Below are positions 1-6,010 of a stretch of 6,166 nucleotides of DNA, in pieces. Numbering within the stretch: position 1 is the stretch's first letter; every line of letters begins with the position of its first letter. Both the position numbers and the translations under genes were made by a program. The notes under the pieces were generated by a model, which saw only the letters and a program-made list of their open reading frames with translations, was not told the DNA's origin and did no database searches. The stretch comes from Holdemanella porci (lineage in GTDB: Bacteria; Bacillota_I; Bacilli_A; Erysipelotrichales; Erysipelotrichaceae), in contig NZ_JAHQVB010000090.1 of assembly GCF_019052655.1 (NCBI RefSeq), forward strand, positions 1 through 6,166. Direction: 5' to 3'.

Positions 1-1442
1 AAAACCTTTTTACTGCCGGATTCGTCCAATGGATAGCTTTCTTTTACTTGCCCTTTTTCCATATGGACTACATACGAACATCCCGCCATCACCAACTCCG
101 GATCATGCGTAATAACAAGAAGCGTTTTGCCCTGATCCGCGAGTGACTTCAAACTCCGCGCAACTTCCCTCATATGTTTGAGATCAAGCCCGCTTGTTGG
201 TTCGTCAAACACAATGATCTCCCGGTTACTCACAATGGCAGACGCGATCGCTACCCGCTGTTTTTGCCCGCCGGAAAGAGAAAGCGGGTGCCTGTCTTTA
301 TATTCCAGCAGATCAAACTGTTTAAGGATTTTATCCACAACAGTTTCATCCTTGTTGTCCATGCTCAGAAGCACTTCATCCGCCACGCTTTCGGTAAATA
401 GCTGATGGCTGGTATCCTGCATTACCATGTAGCAATGTTTGAGCCGGGCTTTCCAATCAAGGGTTTTCCCCTCAACCTGCAAAAAGCCACACTTCTTTTC
501 CAGTCCGCAAATACAGCGGGCCAGAGTAGATTTTCCAGCGCCATTCAGACCGATAATGGCAATCGTTTCTCCAACAGGCAGTTCTGCACTCGGAATATGG
601 AGGCTTTCCGGTTCCCGCTTTTTATACGCAAAGCAGAAATTTTGAAATTCCATCTGTTTAGCTGTATGCGCCTGATACTGATTCGCAGGCTTCAACTTCG
701 AGAGAGAAAACGGCCGCAGCCCTATTTCTTTTCGAGTGCCATCCGATAAGCTGTCAAATTCAGCAGGCGTGTATTCCCGTTCAATCTCCCCATCTTTTAC
801 ATACAGCACACGATCTGCAAGATCGTGAAGGTAGTAAAGGCGGTGTTCTGCGATCAGAATTGTTTTGCCCTGCTTTTTCCAGAGGCTTAGGACCTGCCGC
901 AGGTCATCAATAGCAGCCATATCCAAATTAGAAGATGGTTCGTCCAGGACCATAATTCCCGGCAGCAATACACTTGATGAAGCACAGGCTATTTTTTGCT
1001 TTTCGCCTCCGGACAGAGCAAACACGCTTCGCCCCATCAAATCTTCAATATGATAATCGGAAACTGTCCGGTCAATCCTTTTCAGGATATCCTCCTGAGG
1101 ATAGCCTAAATTTTCACAGGCAAAGGCTAATTCACTATCCGTATCCACGTTGAAAAACTGACTTTTGGGATTCTGGAATACAGATCCCACCATAGCAGCC
1201 AAGTCATAAAGCGGCGTATCTGATACGCTTTTTCCGTCCAGAAGGACATCGCCCTCTAATTTGCCCTCGTAATAATGAGGCACCAGCCCGTTTACCAAAC
1301 GGGTAATCGTTGTTTTCCCACAGCCGGATTCTCCCGTGAGTAAAACAAATTCCCCTGTGTTTATGGTGAGATTGACATTTCTAATCCCTCCGCCGCTGGA
1401 TTCTTCACCATAAGAAAAAGAAACATTTTGAAAATCTATCAT
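1..1442 (-). CDS. ECF transporter fused double ATP-binding protein (EcfA-A', YkoD/CbiO-like), 3' end outside window
   Basis: This is a cytoplasmic ATPase that would power an ECF importer by binding the EcfT protein encoded just upstream. About 480 codons are visible and hold two complete ABC domains in tandem. Domain 1 has Walker A GESGCGKTT (residues 37-45), signature LSGGE (143-147), Walker B ending LDEP (D167, E168) and H-loop H200. Domain 2 has Walker A GLNGAGKST (298-306), signature LSGGQ (389-393), Walker B FDEPTSGLD (D413, E414) and H-loop H446. Both sites therefore look catalytically intact. The ATG overlaps the EcfT stop codon as ATGA (1439-1442), with a GGAGG-like site shortly before it, so translation is probably coupled. 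Reading continues to the left edge without a stop. Family members with this fused layout are about 480-570 aa, so little is likely to be missing. The fused two-domain form is typical of dedicated, substrate-specific ECF systems. The substrate cannot be read from this subunit. Confidence 0.95.
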   Translation of the reverse strand, partial: MIDFQNVSFSYGEESSGGGIRNVNLTINTGEFVLLTGESGCGKTTITRLVNGLVPHYYEGKLEGDVLLDGKSVSDTPLYDLAAMVGSVFQNPKSQFFNVDTDSELAFACENLGYPQEDILKRIDRTVSDYHIEDLMGRSVFALSGGEKQKIACASSSVLLPGIMVLDEPSSNLDMAAIDDLRQVLSLWKKQGKTILIAEHRLYYLHDLADRVLYVKDGEIEREYTPAEFDSLSDGTRKEIGLRPFSLSKLKPANQYQAHTAKQMEFQNFCFAYKKREPESLHIPSAELPVGETIAIIGLNGAGKSTLARCICGLEKKCGFLQVEGKTLDWKARLKHCYMVMQDTSHQLFTESVADEVLLSMDNKDETVVDKILKQFDLLEYKDRHPLSLSGGQKQRVAIASAIVSNREIIVFDEPTSGLDLKHMREVARSLKSLADQGKTLLVITHDPELVMAGCSYVVHMEKGQVKESYPLDESGSKKV

Positions 1443-2191
1443 GGCAAAATCCCTCCTGCGGAAATTATCGGGGAAGCAATCGCCCAAAACACTACAAAGC
1501 AACAAAACAAGATCAGCACCACATCGGCAAAATTGAATTTAAGCTGGCAAATGTTTGTGCGTTTGACAGGAGCGCCGAGGCCACGGGTAATTGCCGCAGC
1601 GGAAAGTTCCTCACCGATTTTCACGGAGCAGGTAATCATCGGGATCAGCTTATACTCCAATATTTTTGAAGATTTTTTCCCTCCAAGTTTAATCCCACGC
1701 ATTTTCATAGCGTCACTGATTGCTTCTGACTCCTGAAAGACAGTTGGAAAGAAGCGGAACATGACCGTTAAGGGGATCGTCACTTCTTTAGGCATATGGA
1801 TTCTTTCCATGCCGGAAATCAATTCACTGACCGTTGTTGTTTTCACTGCATAGGCAGCAATCGCAACACTGGGAAGGATTCGGCAGAAGAATCCTATTGT
1901 AAACAGAACAAGGAAATTCAATATCCCCGTAAGGTGCGGCAAAACATAAATTTGGACAGCATAAAAAACAGAAAACACAGCAATATAGCCCACAGCTTTT
2001 GCACATTGTTTCGAGGTAAGCAGCAATATAGCCGGAACCACACAAAGAACAAGGCGGATCAGTCCCATAGCTTCTCCGCCTGTTCCACCCATGACAAAAA
2101 TGCTTATGATGAAGATGAGCAACAGTTTTGTACGCGGATCGAGCCGCAACCCTTGTTCTGTTTTTTTGCTGAGCAGAATTTCCCGCGCCAT
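1439..2191 (-). CDS. ECF transporter transmembrane T component (EcfT/CbiQ family)
   Basis: A 250-aa integral membrane protein that couples ATP hydrolysis in the ABC domains to movement of the substrate-binding S protein. Hydrophobic segments lie near residues 22-36, 42-60, 66-84, 88-115 and 222-244. The cytoplasmic coupling region carries the two short Arg motifs of the family, KMRG (163-166, context DAMKMRGI) and TRGLG (202-205), which dock into the two ATPases. The start is ATG at 2191, which shares its A with the TAA stop of the upstream S gene (TAATG). The reading frame stays open for 36 codons further upstream, but that stretch lies inside the S gene and lacks hydrophobic or family character. 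The stop overlaps the ATPase start (ATGA). The gene order S-T-A with overlaps at both joints indicates one stoichiometrically coupled operon. Length and motifs fit the CbiQ/EcfT family well. Confidence 0.94.
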   Translation of the reverse strand: MAREILLSKKTEQGLRLDPRTKLLLIFIISIFVMGGTGGEAMGLIRLVLCVVPAILLLTSKQCAKAVGYIAVFSVFYAVQIYVLPHLTGILNFLVLFTIGFFCRILPSVAIAAYAVKTTTVSELISGMERIHMPKEVTIPLTVMFRFFPTVFQESEAISDAMKMRGIKLGGKKSSKILEYKLIPMITCSVKIGEELSAAAITRGLGAPVKRTNICQLKFNFADVVLILFCCFVVFWAIASPIISAGGILP

Positions 2192-2787
2192 TATGCAATA
2201 CCGGCACGCTGGAAGTGCTTTTTGCAAATGGCTTTCCCAATCATACCTCCGACAAGGCCAAACACAAAGCAGGCAACCAGCAAAATAGGCGCAATCCACA
2301 TAGGCATATATGTATTAAGGGTAGCTGCATATTCAGCGCCGTATCCTTCAGTCAGCATTACCATATAGCTTTCACGGTTCAGGAAAATGGGAGCAAAGTT
2401 GCCAAACACCCAGATGCTGAACACACCGCAGGAAAGAACTGTACTCTTTGCACTTTTGTAGTCTGCCTTTTTCAGGATCACGTCAGCCAACAGGCCGCCA
2501 ACAAGACCAGTTACCATAGTAAGATAGCCGTTGCCGAAGAACACCATGATTAGGCCAATCAGGAAACCCATGATTGCAGTCATCCCGAATTTTTTAGCCT
2601 TTGTAACATACAGCATATAGGGGATGCCGCCAATCAAAGGACACAGCACCGCCATCAGCGGAATAAAAATGGGGATGAAGCCAAGCATCGCCACCAGCAT
2701 AACAATGACGACATAGATGACGGTGTAGATGCCGATAGTAATTAAATCTTTTCCCTCAAGCCGGGAACTTTTTTTCTGGGAACTCAT
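2191..2787 (-). CDS. MptD/Trep_Strep-family putative ECF transporter substrate-binding S component
   Basis: A 198-aa, very hydrophobic protein with about six predicted membrane segments (near residues 14-36, 38-60, 68-84, 88-104, 116-137 and 163-187) and a short charged N-terminus, as expected for an ECF S component. The N-terminal pattern (KDLITIGIYTVIY), the GxxPYMLY segment after helix 2, the GNGY segment (85-88) and the basic C-terminal tail after the last helix resemble the family named MptD or Trep_Strep (TIGR02185-like). This was recognised by eye, not by a search. Position next to an EcfT and a double ATPase supports the role. The ATG is preceded by a perfect AGGAGG (2795-2800) at 7-nt spacing. 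Substrates of this family are mostly unassigned; ECF-type haem import in streptococci is one reported metal-related case for ECF systems. Context with siderophore genes suggests a metal chelate, which is inference. Confidence 0.88.
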   Translation of the reverse strand: MSSQKKSSRLEGKDLITIGIYTVIYVVIVMLVAMLGFIPIFIPLMAVLCPLIGGIPYMLYVTKAKKFGMTAIMGFLIGLIMVFFGNGYLTMVTGLVGGLLADVILKKADYKSAKSTVLSCGVFSIWVFGNFAPIFLNRESYMVMLTEGYGAEYAATLNTYMPMWIAPILLVACFVFGLVGGMIGKAICKKHFQRAGIA

Positions 2788-2805
2788 ACCAGTATCCTCC
2801 TATCT

Positions 2806-2841
2806 AAAAAATGGTGTAGTTAGCATTTTCTAACTACACCA
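2806..2841 (-). terminator. Perfect 12-bp hairpin followed by T6, between the regulator and the ECF operon
   Basis: The arms TGGTGTAGTTAG (2812-2823) and CTAACTACACCA (2830-2841) are exactly complementary around a 6-nt loop. On the minus strand the stem is followed immediately by six Ts (2811-2806), which is the shape of an intrinsic terminator. It would stop read-through from the araC-type gene, whose 3' end is 76 bp upstream. It is odd because it lies only 18 nt before the ATG of the S gene and overlaps the predicted start of the ECF transcript. It could therefore also be a 5'-end stabilising hairpin, an attenuator, or a DNA operator. The structure is certain; its function is not. Confidence 0.7.
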
Positions 2842-2844
2842 CAT

Positions 2845-2873
2845 ATAATAACAATTTACGCCTACATTTCCAA
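2845..2873 (-). promoter_or_regulatory. Predicted sigma-A promoter of the ECF operon
   Basis: Read on the minus strand, TTGGAA (2868-2873, 4 of 6 matches to the -35 consensus) is separated by 17 bp from TATTAT (2845-2850, 5 of 6 matches to the -10 consensus). The start of transcription would fall near 2838, giving a leader of about 50 nt that includes most of the hairpin and the AGGAGG site. The weak -35 box overlapped by a direct repeat is typical of promoters that depend on an activator. Confidence 0.6.
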
Positions 2874-2905
2874 CCCAAAAACGGTTTTATTCTACCCAAA
2901 ATCGG
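2868..2905 (-). promoter_or_regulatory. Probable AraC-family activator site: two direct repeats 21 bp apart
   Basis: On the minus strand, CCGATTTTGGGTAGAAT (2905-2889) and CCGTTTTTGGGTTGGAA (2884-2868) match at 13 of 17 positions, including the cores CCG and TTTTGGGT, and start exactly 21 bp apart, two helical turns. AraC-family proteins bind such direct repeats as dimers on one face of the DNA. The promoter-proximal copy covers the -35 box, the class II activator geometry. The gene for an AraC-family protein ends only 12 bp upstream of the distal repeat, so it is the natural candidate to bind here. Confidence 0.62.
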
Positions 2906-2917
2906 TATTTTTTAATT

Positions 2918-3883
2918 TTAACCAATCGTATTTTCCGTTTTATAGTTTTTAGGAATTACCCCATACTTCTTTTTGAATGCCGCAGCAAAGTTACTCGGTT
3001 TTGAATAGCCTACAAATGCTGCCACCTGACTTACGTTCAAATTACTTTCTAATAGTAGACTTGCCGCCTTTTCCAATCGCTGATCTATAATATACGCATG
3101 AACCGATGTTCCAAACAGCGAGGAAAAACCCTTTGACAATTTTGAAGTACTAATATTGACTTTTCGCGCCAATTCCTCACAACTTGGTGCCAAAGCAAGC
3201 TGACTGTCAATGATTCTCTTCGCTTCTATGATGGATTCTCGGTCACTTCTGGAAATTGCTATATAAGTTGACGCAAGAATACTCAGTTCCAAAATCTCAC
3301 TCAAATATACAGATAACAACTCAAAAACTTTGCTTTCCAAAAACAGGTATCCCAATCCGCCGCGATATTGCGTGAAGTCTTTCAGTTCCGCAAAAATGTG
3401 CTCCATATAGGGAGTAATACCTACTTTTGATATACCTTCCAATAGTTTTTTCTGATAAACCTCAATCTCACCAACATCAAAATAGTCATTCATAATTTTA
3501 CGGAAATACGACAGTGGTACTTTTACATTTTTGAAAAGGAAATCGTTTTGTTTGGAATAGCACAGATATTCCATTTTCCCGTGTCCACGATAAATACAGG
3601 ACTCACCTTTTTGTATGCTGATACTTTGTCGGCTATCTGCAATATTCCAGGAAACACCATCATTGAAGCAGAACAACATTTGAATGTATTCTTCGCTACT
3701 CACTCCCTGCACGTTCATATCTGAAAAATAATTCATTTTCCAGTCCGAAACAACTGCTCCCTGTTTCGTGACCACCTGTAAAATCTGCCCTGTCCCCATG
3801 TCTGCTGGAATATCTATGGTTATTGTCTGCGGTGAATTAGAGAGCAGATCACGATAAAGATTATTCATGTATTGGTTTGTCAT
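2918..3883 (-). CDS. AraC-family transcriptional regulator, PchR/YbtA-like
   Basis: A 321-aa DNA-binding protein. The N-terminal ~210 residues are a ligand-sensing region without obvious motifs that resembles the diverged sensor domain of PchR-type regulators. The C-terminal ~100 residues are a typical AraC double helix-turn-helix: HTH1 near 235-256 (CEELARKVNISTSKLSKGF), then LFGTSVHAYI and DQRLEKAASLL, and HTH2 near 283-304 (VSQVAAFVGYSKPSNFAAAF) ending FKKKYGVIPKNYK. The pattern KLxxGFxxLFGTxV is characteristic of the PchR/YbtA branch, whose members sense ferri-siderophores and activate synthesis and uptake genes. It stands between a siderophore biosynthesis block and an ECF operon, with a direct-repeat site next to the latter. 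The start is uncertain: ATG 3883 lies 11 nt from GGAGG, while an in-frame TTG at 3889 lies 5 nt from it and would add two residues. Confidence 0.92.
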   Translation of the reverse strand: MTNQYMNNLYRDLLSNSPQTITIDIPADMGTGQILQVVTKQGAVVSDWKMNYFSDMNVQGVSSEEYIQMLFCFNDGVSWNIADSRQSISIQKGESCIYRGHGKMEYLCYSKQNDFLFKNVKVPLSYFRKIMNDYFDVGEIEVYQKKLLEGISKVGITPYMEHIFAELKDFTQYRGGLGYLFLESKVFELLSVYLSEILELSILASTYIAISRSDRESIIEAKRIIDSQLALAPSCEELARKVNISTSKLSKGFSSLFGTSVHAYIIDQRLEKAASLLLESNLNVSQVAAFVGYSKPSNFAAAFKKKYGVIPKNYKTENTIG

Positions 3884-3894
3884 GTACAAGCATT

Positions 3895-3899
3895 CCTCC
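3895..3899 (-). promoter_or_regulatory. Ribosome binding site of the AraC-family gene
   Basis: GGAGG (within GGGAGGAA on the minus strand) is the only good Shine-Dalgarno sequence upstream. It sits 5 nt from the TTG at 3889 and 11 nt from the ATG at 3883, both in frame. Spacing slightly disfavours each, so the sequence does not settle which codon initiates. An ATG at 3893 overlapping the site is in another frame and leads only to a short dead-end ORF. Confidence 0.6.
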
Positions 3900-3922
3900 C
3901 GAAGTTAGATAAGACTAATTAA

Positions 3923-3951
3923 ATTTTACAACTTCCAAAGTAAAAAGTCAA
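3923..3951 (-). promoter_or_regulatory. Predicted sigma-A promoter of the AraC-family gene
   Basis: On the minus strand TTGACT (3946-3951, 5 of 6) and TAAAAT (3923-3928, 5 of 6) are spaced by exactly 17 bp, a strong match to the housekeeping promoter. Transcription would start near 3916, giving a leader of about 30 nt. An inverted repeat TTTTAC-N10-GTAAAA (3924-3945) fills the -10 to -35 interval and could serve as an operator, for example for autorepression. Confidence 0.7.
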
Positions 3952-4074
3952 ATTTTGTAATCATGTAAAAAGCAGACACTACTTAATGTAAATTACAAAC
4001 TTCACTTACTTCCATTTCTTTCTGCATCTCACAAGACGATAAAGTCACTTTTAAAACCCATTGTACTGACAATT

Positions 4075-4089
4075 TAATATTAATTCTCA
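4075..4089. promoter_or_regulatory. Weak Fur-like palindrome upstream of the regulator
   Basis: TAATATTAATTCTCA matches the 7-1-7 Fur consensus TGATAATnATTATCA at 11 of 14 informative positions, and GAGAAT hexamers recur on the minus strand 9 bp apart (4083-4088 and 4092-4097). The site lies about 125 bp upstream of the predicted -35 of the regulator, which is far for direct repression. In DNA this AT-rich a partial match is not rare. Iron control would fit the locus, but the sequence alone does not establish it. Confidence 0.25.
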
Positions 4090-4182
4090 TTATTCTCCCT
4101 GCACATCGCTAAATTATCTTATAAATATGGCATTTTAGGAACACCTGACAGTTCGAGAGTTAATTTTATCTGAAGTTCATAT

Positions 4183-4926
4183 TTATCGTGCTTTTATTGC
4201 AAGTAATAATGTTTCTGATAATTTAGCTGTTCTAAAGTGCATTTTTGTCAATTGGTTTAAAATTTTTTCCACACTCTGATAATTCCACGACATTAGGCTA
4301 TCTACAGTACTAACTATGTTTTTACCACAAAAAACTTTATAGGTCAATCTCCATGTCCATTGATCCATCCCCACTTGCTTTATATCGGTAATATACGTCT
4401 CATAGCGCAATCTTCCTTGAGTAGCCACCGATATTCTGCTTCCTACTGGCGCAACAAGAAATTTCGGTTCTAAAAGTTCTATCAGGATTGGGACATTTAT
4501 ATTCAAATTTTTATCTAATTTATACAATAATTTTTCTTGTTCATCCCTTTTTAAATGACCAAGTACTCCCATGCACATTACACCACTTATTTTATCTCGA
4601 AATGAATATTTACCTACATCTATCGGCAATAGAGAAATTCTCTCTTTAACTTCATTATGCTCCATTAATCTTGCCATAAACGCTGTTCTCATATAAGCCG
4701 ATGGTTCTAAAGCAATTATTTCTTTATCACATATCATATTAGCCATCTCTATTGTTGTTTTTCCAGTTCCTGCACCTATATCCAAAATGATTCCATCTAA
4801 ATCCTTAACCATATCAGCAAATTTGTTTAAAACAATTTTTTTGTTCCCTATCTGTGAAAGAGCTGATAAATCATAAAATTCTACTGTCTCTCCGTATACA
4901 TTCTCAATTTCATTCAATCCCGTCAT
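4183..4926 (-). CDS. Class I SAM-dependent methyltransferase, probable siderophore tailoring enzyme
   Basis: A 247-aa soluble enzyme with a Rossmann-type methyltransferase core. Motif I is ILDIGAGTGKTT (47-58), the acidic ribose-contacting residue is probably E74 in ALEPS, D103 in PIDVG fits the adenine-binding position, and GVMCMGVLGHL (115-125) resembles the motif after it. The C-terminal half (residues 150-247) is not familiar to me and would hold the acceptor site. It overlaps the thiazolinyl imide reductase by 17 bp, so the two products very likely act on the same pathway. N-methylation of the thiazolidine made by the reductase, as in pyochelin (where the domain is built into the synthetase), is an attractive but unproven role. 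C- or O-methylation is also possible. The start is ATG 4926, but its GGAG lies only 1 nt upstream; an in-frame TTG at 4917 with 10-nt spacing is an alternative. GC content is low, as in the reductase. Confidence 0.85.
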   Translation of the reverse strand: MTGLNEIENVYGETVEFYDLSALSQIGNKKIVLNKFADMVKDLDGIILDIGAGTGKTTIEMANMICDKEIIALEPSAYMRTAFMARLMEHNEVKERISLLPIDVGKYSFRDKISGVMCMGVLGHLKRDEQEKLLYKLDKNLNINVPILIELLEPKFLVAPVGSRISVATQGRLRYETYITDIKQVGMDQWTWRLTYKVFCGKNIVSTVDSLMSWNYQSVEKILNQLTKMHFRTAKLSETLLLAIKAR

Positions 4927-6010
4927 TCTCCTTTTTTATTAAATGTCTTTTTTCCAAATCATAAAATATATTTTTTATGTCACCAAAATTGTCATAATCA
5001 ACGATATTCATATAGCCCACTTTCTGACATATTTCAGACCATAATTTTGATACATATATTTGATATTGCGCCATGGACATTTTTTCTGTTCTATTTTGCT
5101 TAAATAAAATCTCTAAAGCTTTCTTTACTGCATCCGGCCATATTTGTTCAAACGTTTCTTTTACTGATGGTAACATTACATTTCCTATAGTAACACCAGA
5201 GGGTATATTTACTTCCTCTTCTACATTAATACTTAGTGTTCCATATTCATCTCTTGGCATATGCAAGAAAGGAAGCCATATTACCGGACCATGGGTATTG
5301 ACCAGACAGAGCCGCCCTGTGGAAAATGTCAATTCTATTCTATGATATAAATGTAATGGATGGTCTATATCGTTACGATCCACATTGGTATTCACTATAA
5401 ATGTTACCGGAACCATTCCAATTATACCACTAATAACTCTGTTACCCCCTCCTGCCATAGAAGTTGTATAAGATTCTGCTACATTTCCCAATTTCCATGT
5501 TGATAAGCCTCCCAACGCACACCCCAATATATCTATTCCATCATATAATACATGTATAGCGCATTCCAAGGATGCATTTATAAGATGAGCATGTTTACTT
5601 ATTATTTGTGCCGCCTCTAAAAAATCTCGAATTGGCTTGATATACCGATAAAATGGATTCAACATAAAAGCGGCACTTCCGGATTCTCTTATACAATTAA
5701 CAATTTCTACCTCATGAGCAGGATGTTCTAATAATGTTGGTATCCCTTTTGCAAGTATACTTTTAGCTATATTGGCACCGTTTCCACCTCCAGCCGCATT
5801 AGGTACAACTACACATGCTGCATCAACATTTTGATTTATTTCTTTAATATCCGTATACATTGGCACATTTAGATTCTTTGAAAGAAGTCTGGATCTATCG
5901 CTTCCTTTTCCCAATATACCCATAAGCTCATATTCTTTACTTTCTGCAATAGCTTTCAAATAAATTTTCCCAAATCCTGTTCCACATACTAAAATCTGTT
6001 TTTTCTTCAT
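4910..6010 (-). CDS. Thiazolinyl imide reductase (YbtU/Irp3/PchG family), siderophore biosynthesis
   Basis: A 366-aa NADPH-dependent reductase with a Gfo/Idh/MocA-like fold. Family members act in trans on thiazoline rings carried by siderophore NRPS/PKS enzymes, reducing the C=N bond to a thiazolidine in yersiniabactin and pyochelin. The N-terminal Rossmann motif is CGTGFGKIYLKAI (9-21), a close counterpart of the GAKFGEMYLNA segment of Yersinia Irp3. ILGKGSDRSRLLSK (32-45) matches its LLAQGSARSREL segment. EHPAH (95-99) and NPFYRY (118-123) supply H96 and Y121, equivalent to Irp3 H101 and Y128, proposed as catalytic or acid residues. GPVIW (241-245) and a C-terminal QIYVSKLWSEI (317-327) also match. 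Irp3 comparison is from memory. Length is normal for the family and no residue looks missing. The start is fixed by GAGGG about 8 nt upstream and by ATGA overlap with the preceding gene, implying a single biosynthetic operon. Confidence 0.93.
   Translation of the reverse strand: MKKKQILVCGTGFGKIYLKAIAESKEYELMGILGKGSDRSRLLSKNLNVPMYTDIKEINQNVDAACVVVPNAAGGGNGANIAKSILAKGIPTLLEHPAHEVEIVNCIRESGSAAFMLNPFYRYIKPIRDFLEAAQIISKHAHLINASLECAIHVLYDGIDILGCALGGLSTWKLGNVAESYTTSMAGGGNRVISGIIGMVPVTFIVNTNVDRNDIDHPLHLYHRIELTFSTGRLCLVNTHGPVIWLPFLHMPRDEYGTLSINVEEEVNIPSGVTIGNVMLPSVKETFEQIWPDAVKKALEILFKQNRTEKMSMAQYQIYVSKLWSEICQKVGYMNIVDYDNFGDIKNIFYDLEKRHLIKKENDGIE
4928..4933 (-). promoter_or_regulatory. Ribosome binding site inside the reductase gene that bears on the methyltransferase start
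   Basis: AAGGAG on the minus strand is the only good Shine-Dalgarno sequence near the methyltransferase start. It is 1 nt from the ATG at 4926, too close for normal initiation, and 10 nt from an in-frame TTG at 4917 (codon 4). Initiation could use the TTG, or could be coupled to termination of the reductase at 4910-4912. Confidence 0.45.

Larger units (their letters stand above)
3900..4182. other. AT-rich intergenic spacer between methyltransferase and regulator
   Basis: About 290 bp separate the stop of the methyltransferase from the regulator start, with no credible ORF on either strand. It contains the regulator promoter, several TGTAA motifs (near 3956, 3964 and 3987), one of them forming the palindrome TGTAA-A-TTACA (3987-3997), and a Fur-like palindrome (4075-4089). 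I see no convincing rho-independent terminator for the biosynthetic operon. The best dyads (GAAC-N8-GTTC at 4139-4154 and a 5-bp CTAAA/TTTAG pair) are short and lack a T run, so read-through into the regulator is possible. Confidence 0.6.

Noticed and set aside
174..405. Plus-strand 75-aa frames opposite the ATPase
   Set aside because: They are antisense to the second ABC domain, whose signature, Walker B and H-loop are all encoded here on the minus strand.
1824..2240. Minus-strand 138-aa open frame overlapping EcfT
   Set aside because: It is an out-of-frame shadow of the EcfT gene, Cys-rich and without recognisable motifs.
2192..2299. 36-codon N-terminal extension of the EcfT gene starting at 2299
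   Set aside because: The extension lies entirely within the S-component gene, has an unlikely Cys- and Trp-rich composition, and the TAATG junction gives a normal coupled start with the expected family length.
1796..2368. Plus-strand 190-aa open frame, and other plus-strand frames at 405-749, 1428-1736 and 2215-2553
   Set aside because: They lie antisense to well-supported ECF genes, have no hydrophobic or family pattern, are rich in Cys/His/Asn/Gln typical of shadow frames, and lack suitable ribosome binding sites.
2814..2839. YtrA-type GntR operator (GTGTA...TACAC) in the hairpin
   Set aside because: The half-sites are 16 bp apart instead of the 13 bp I recall for YtrA sites, and no GntR-family gene is in the window.
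4100..4182. Terminator for the biosynthetic operon
   Set aside because: Only 4-5 bp dyads are present and none is followed by a T run, so I do not call one.
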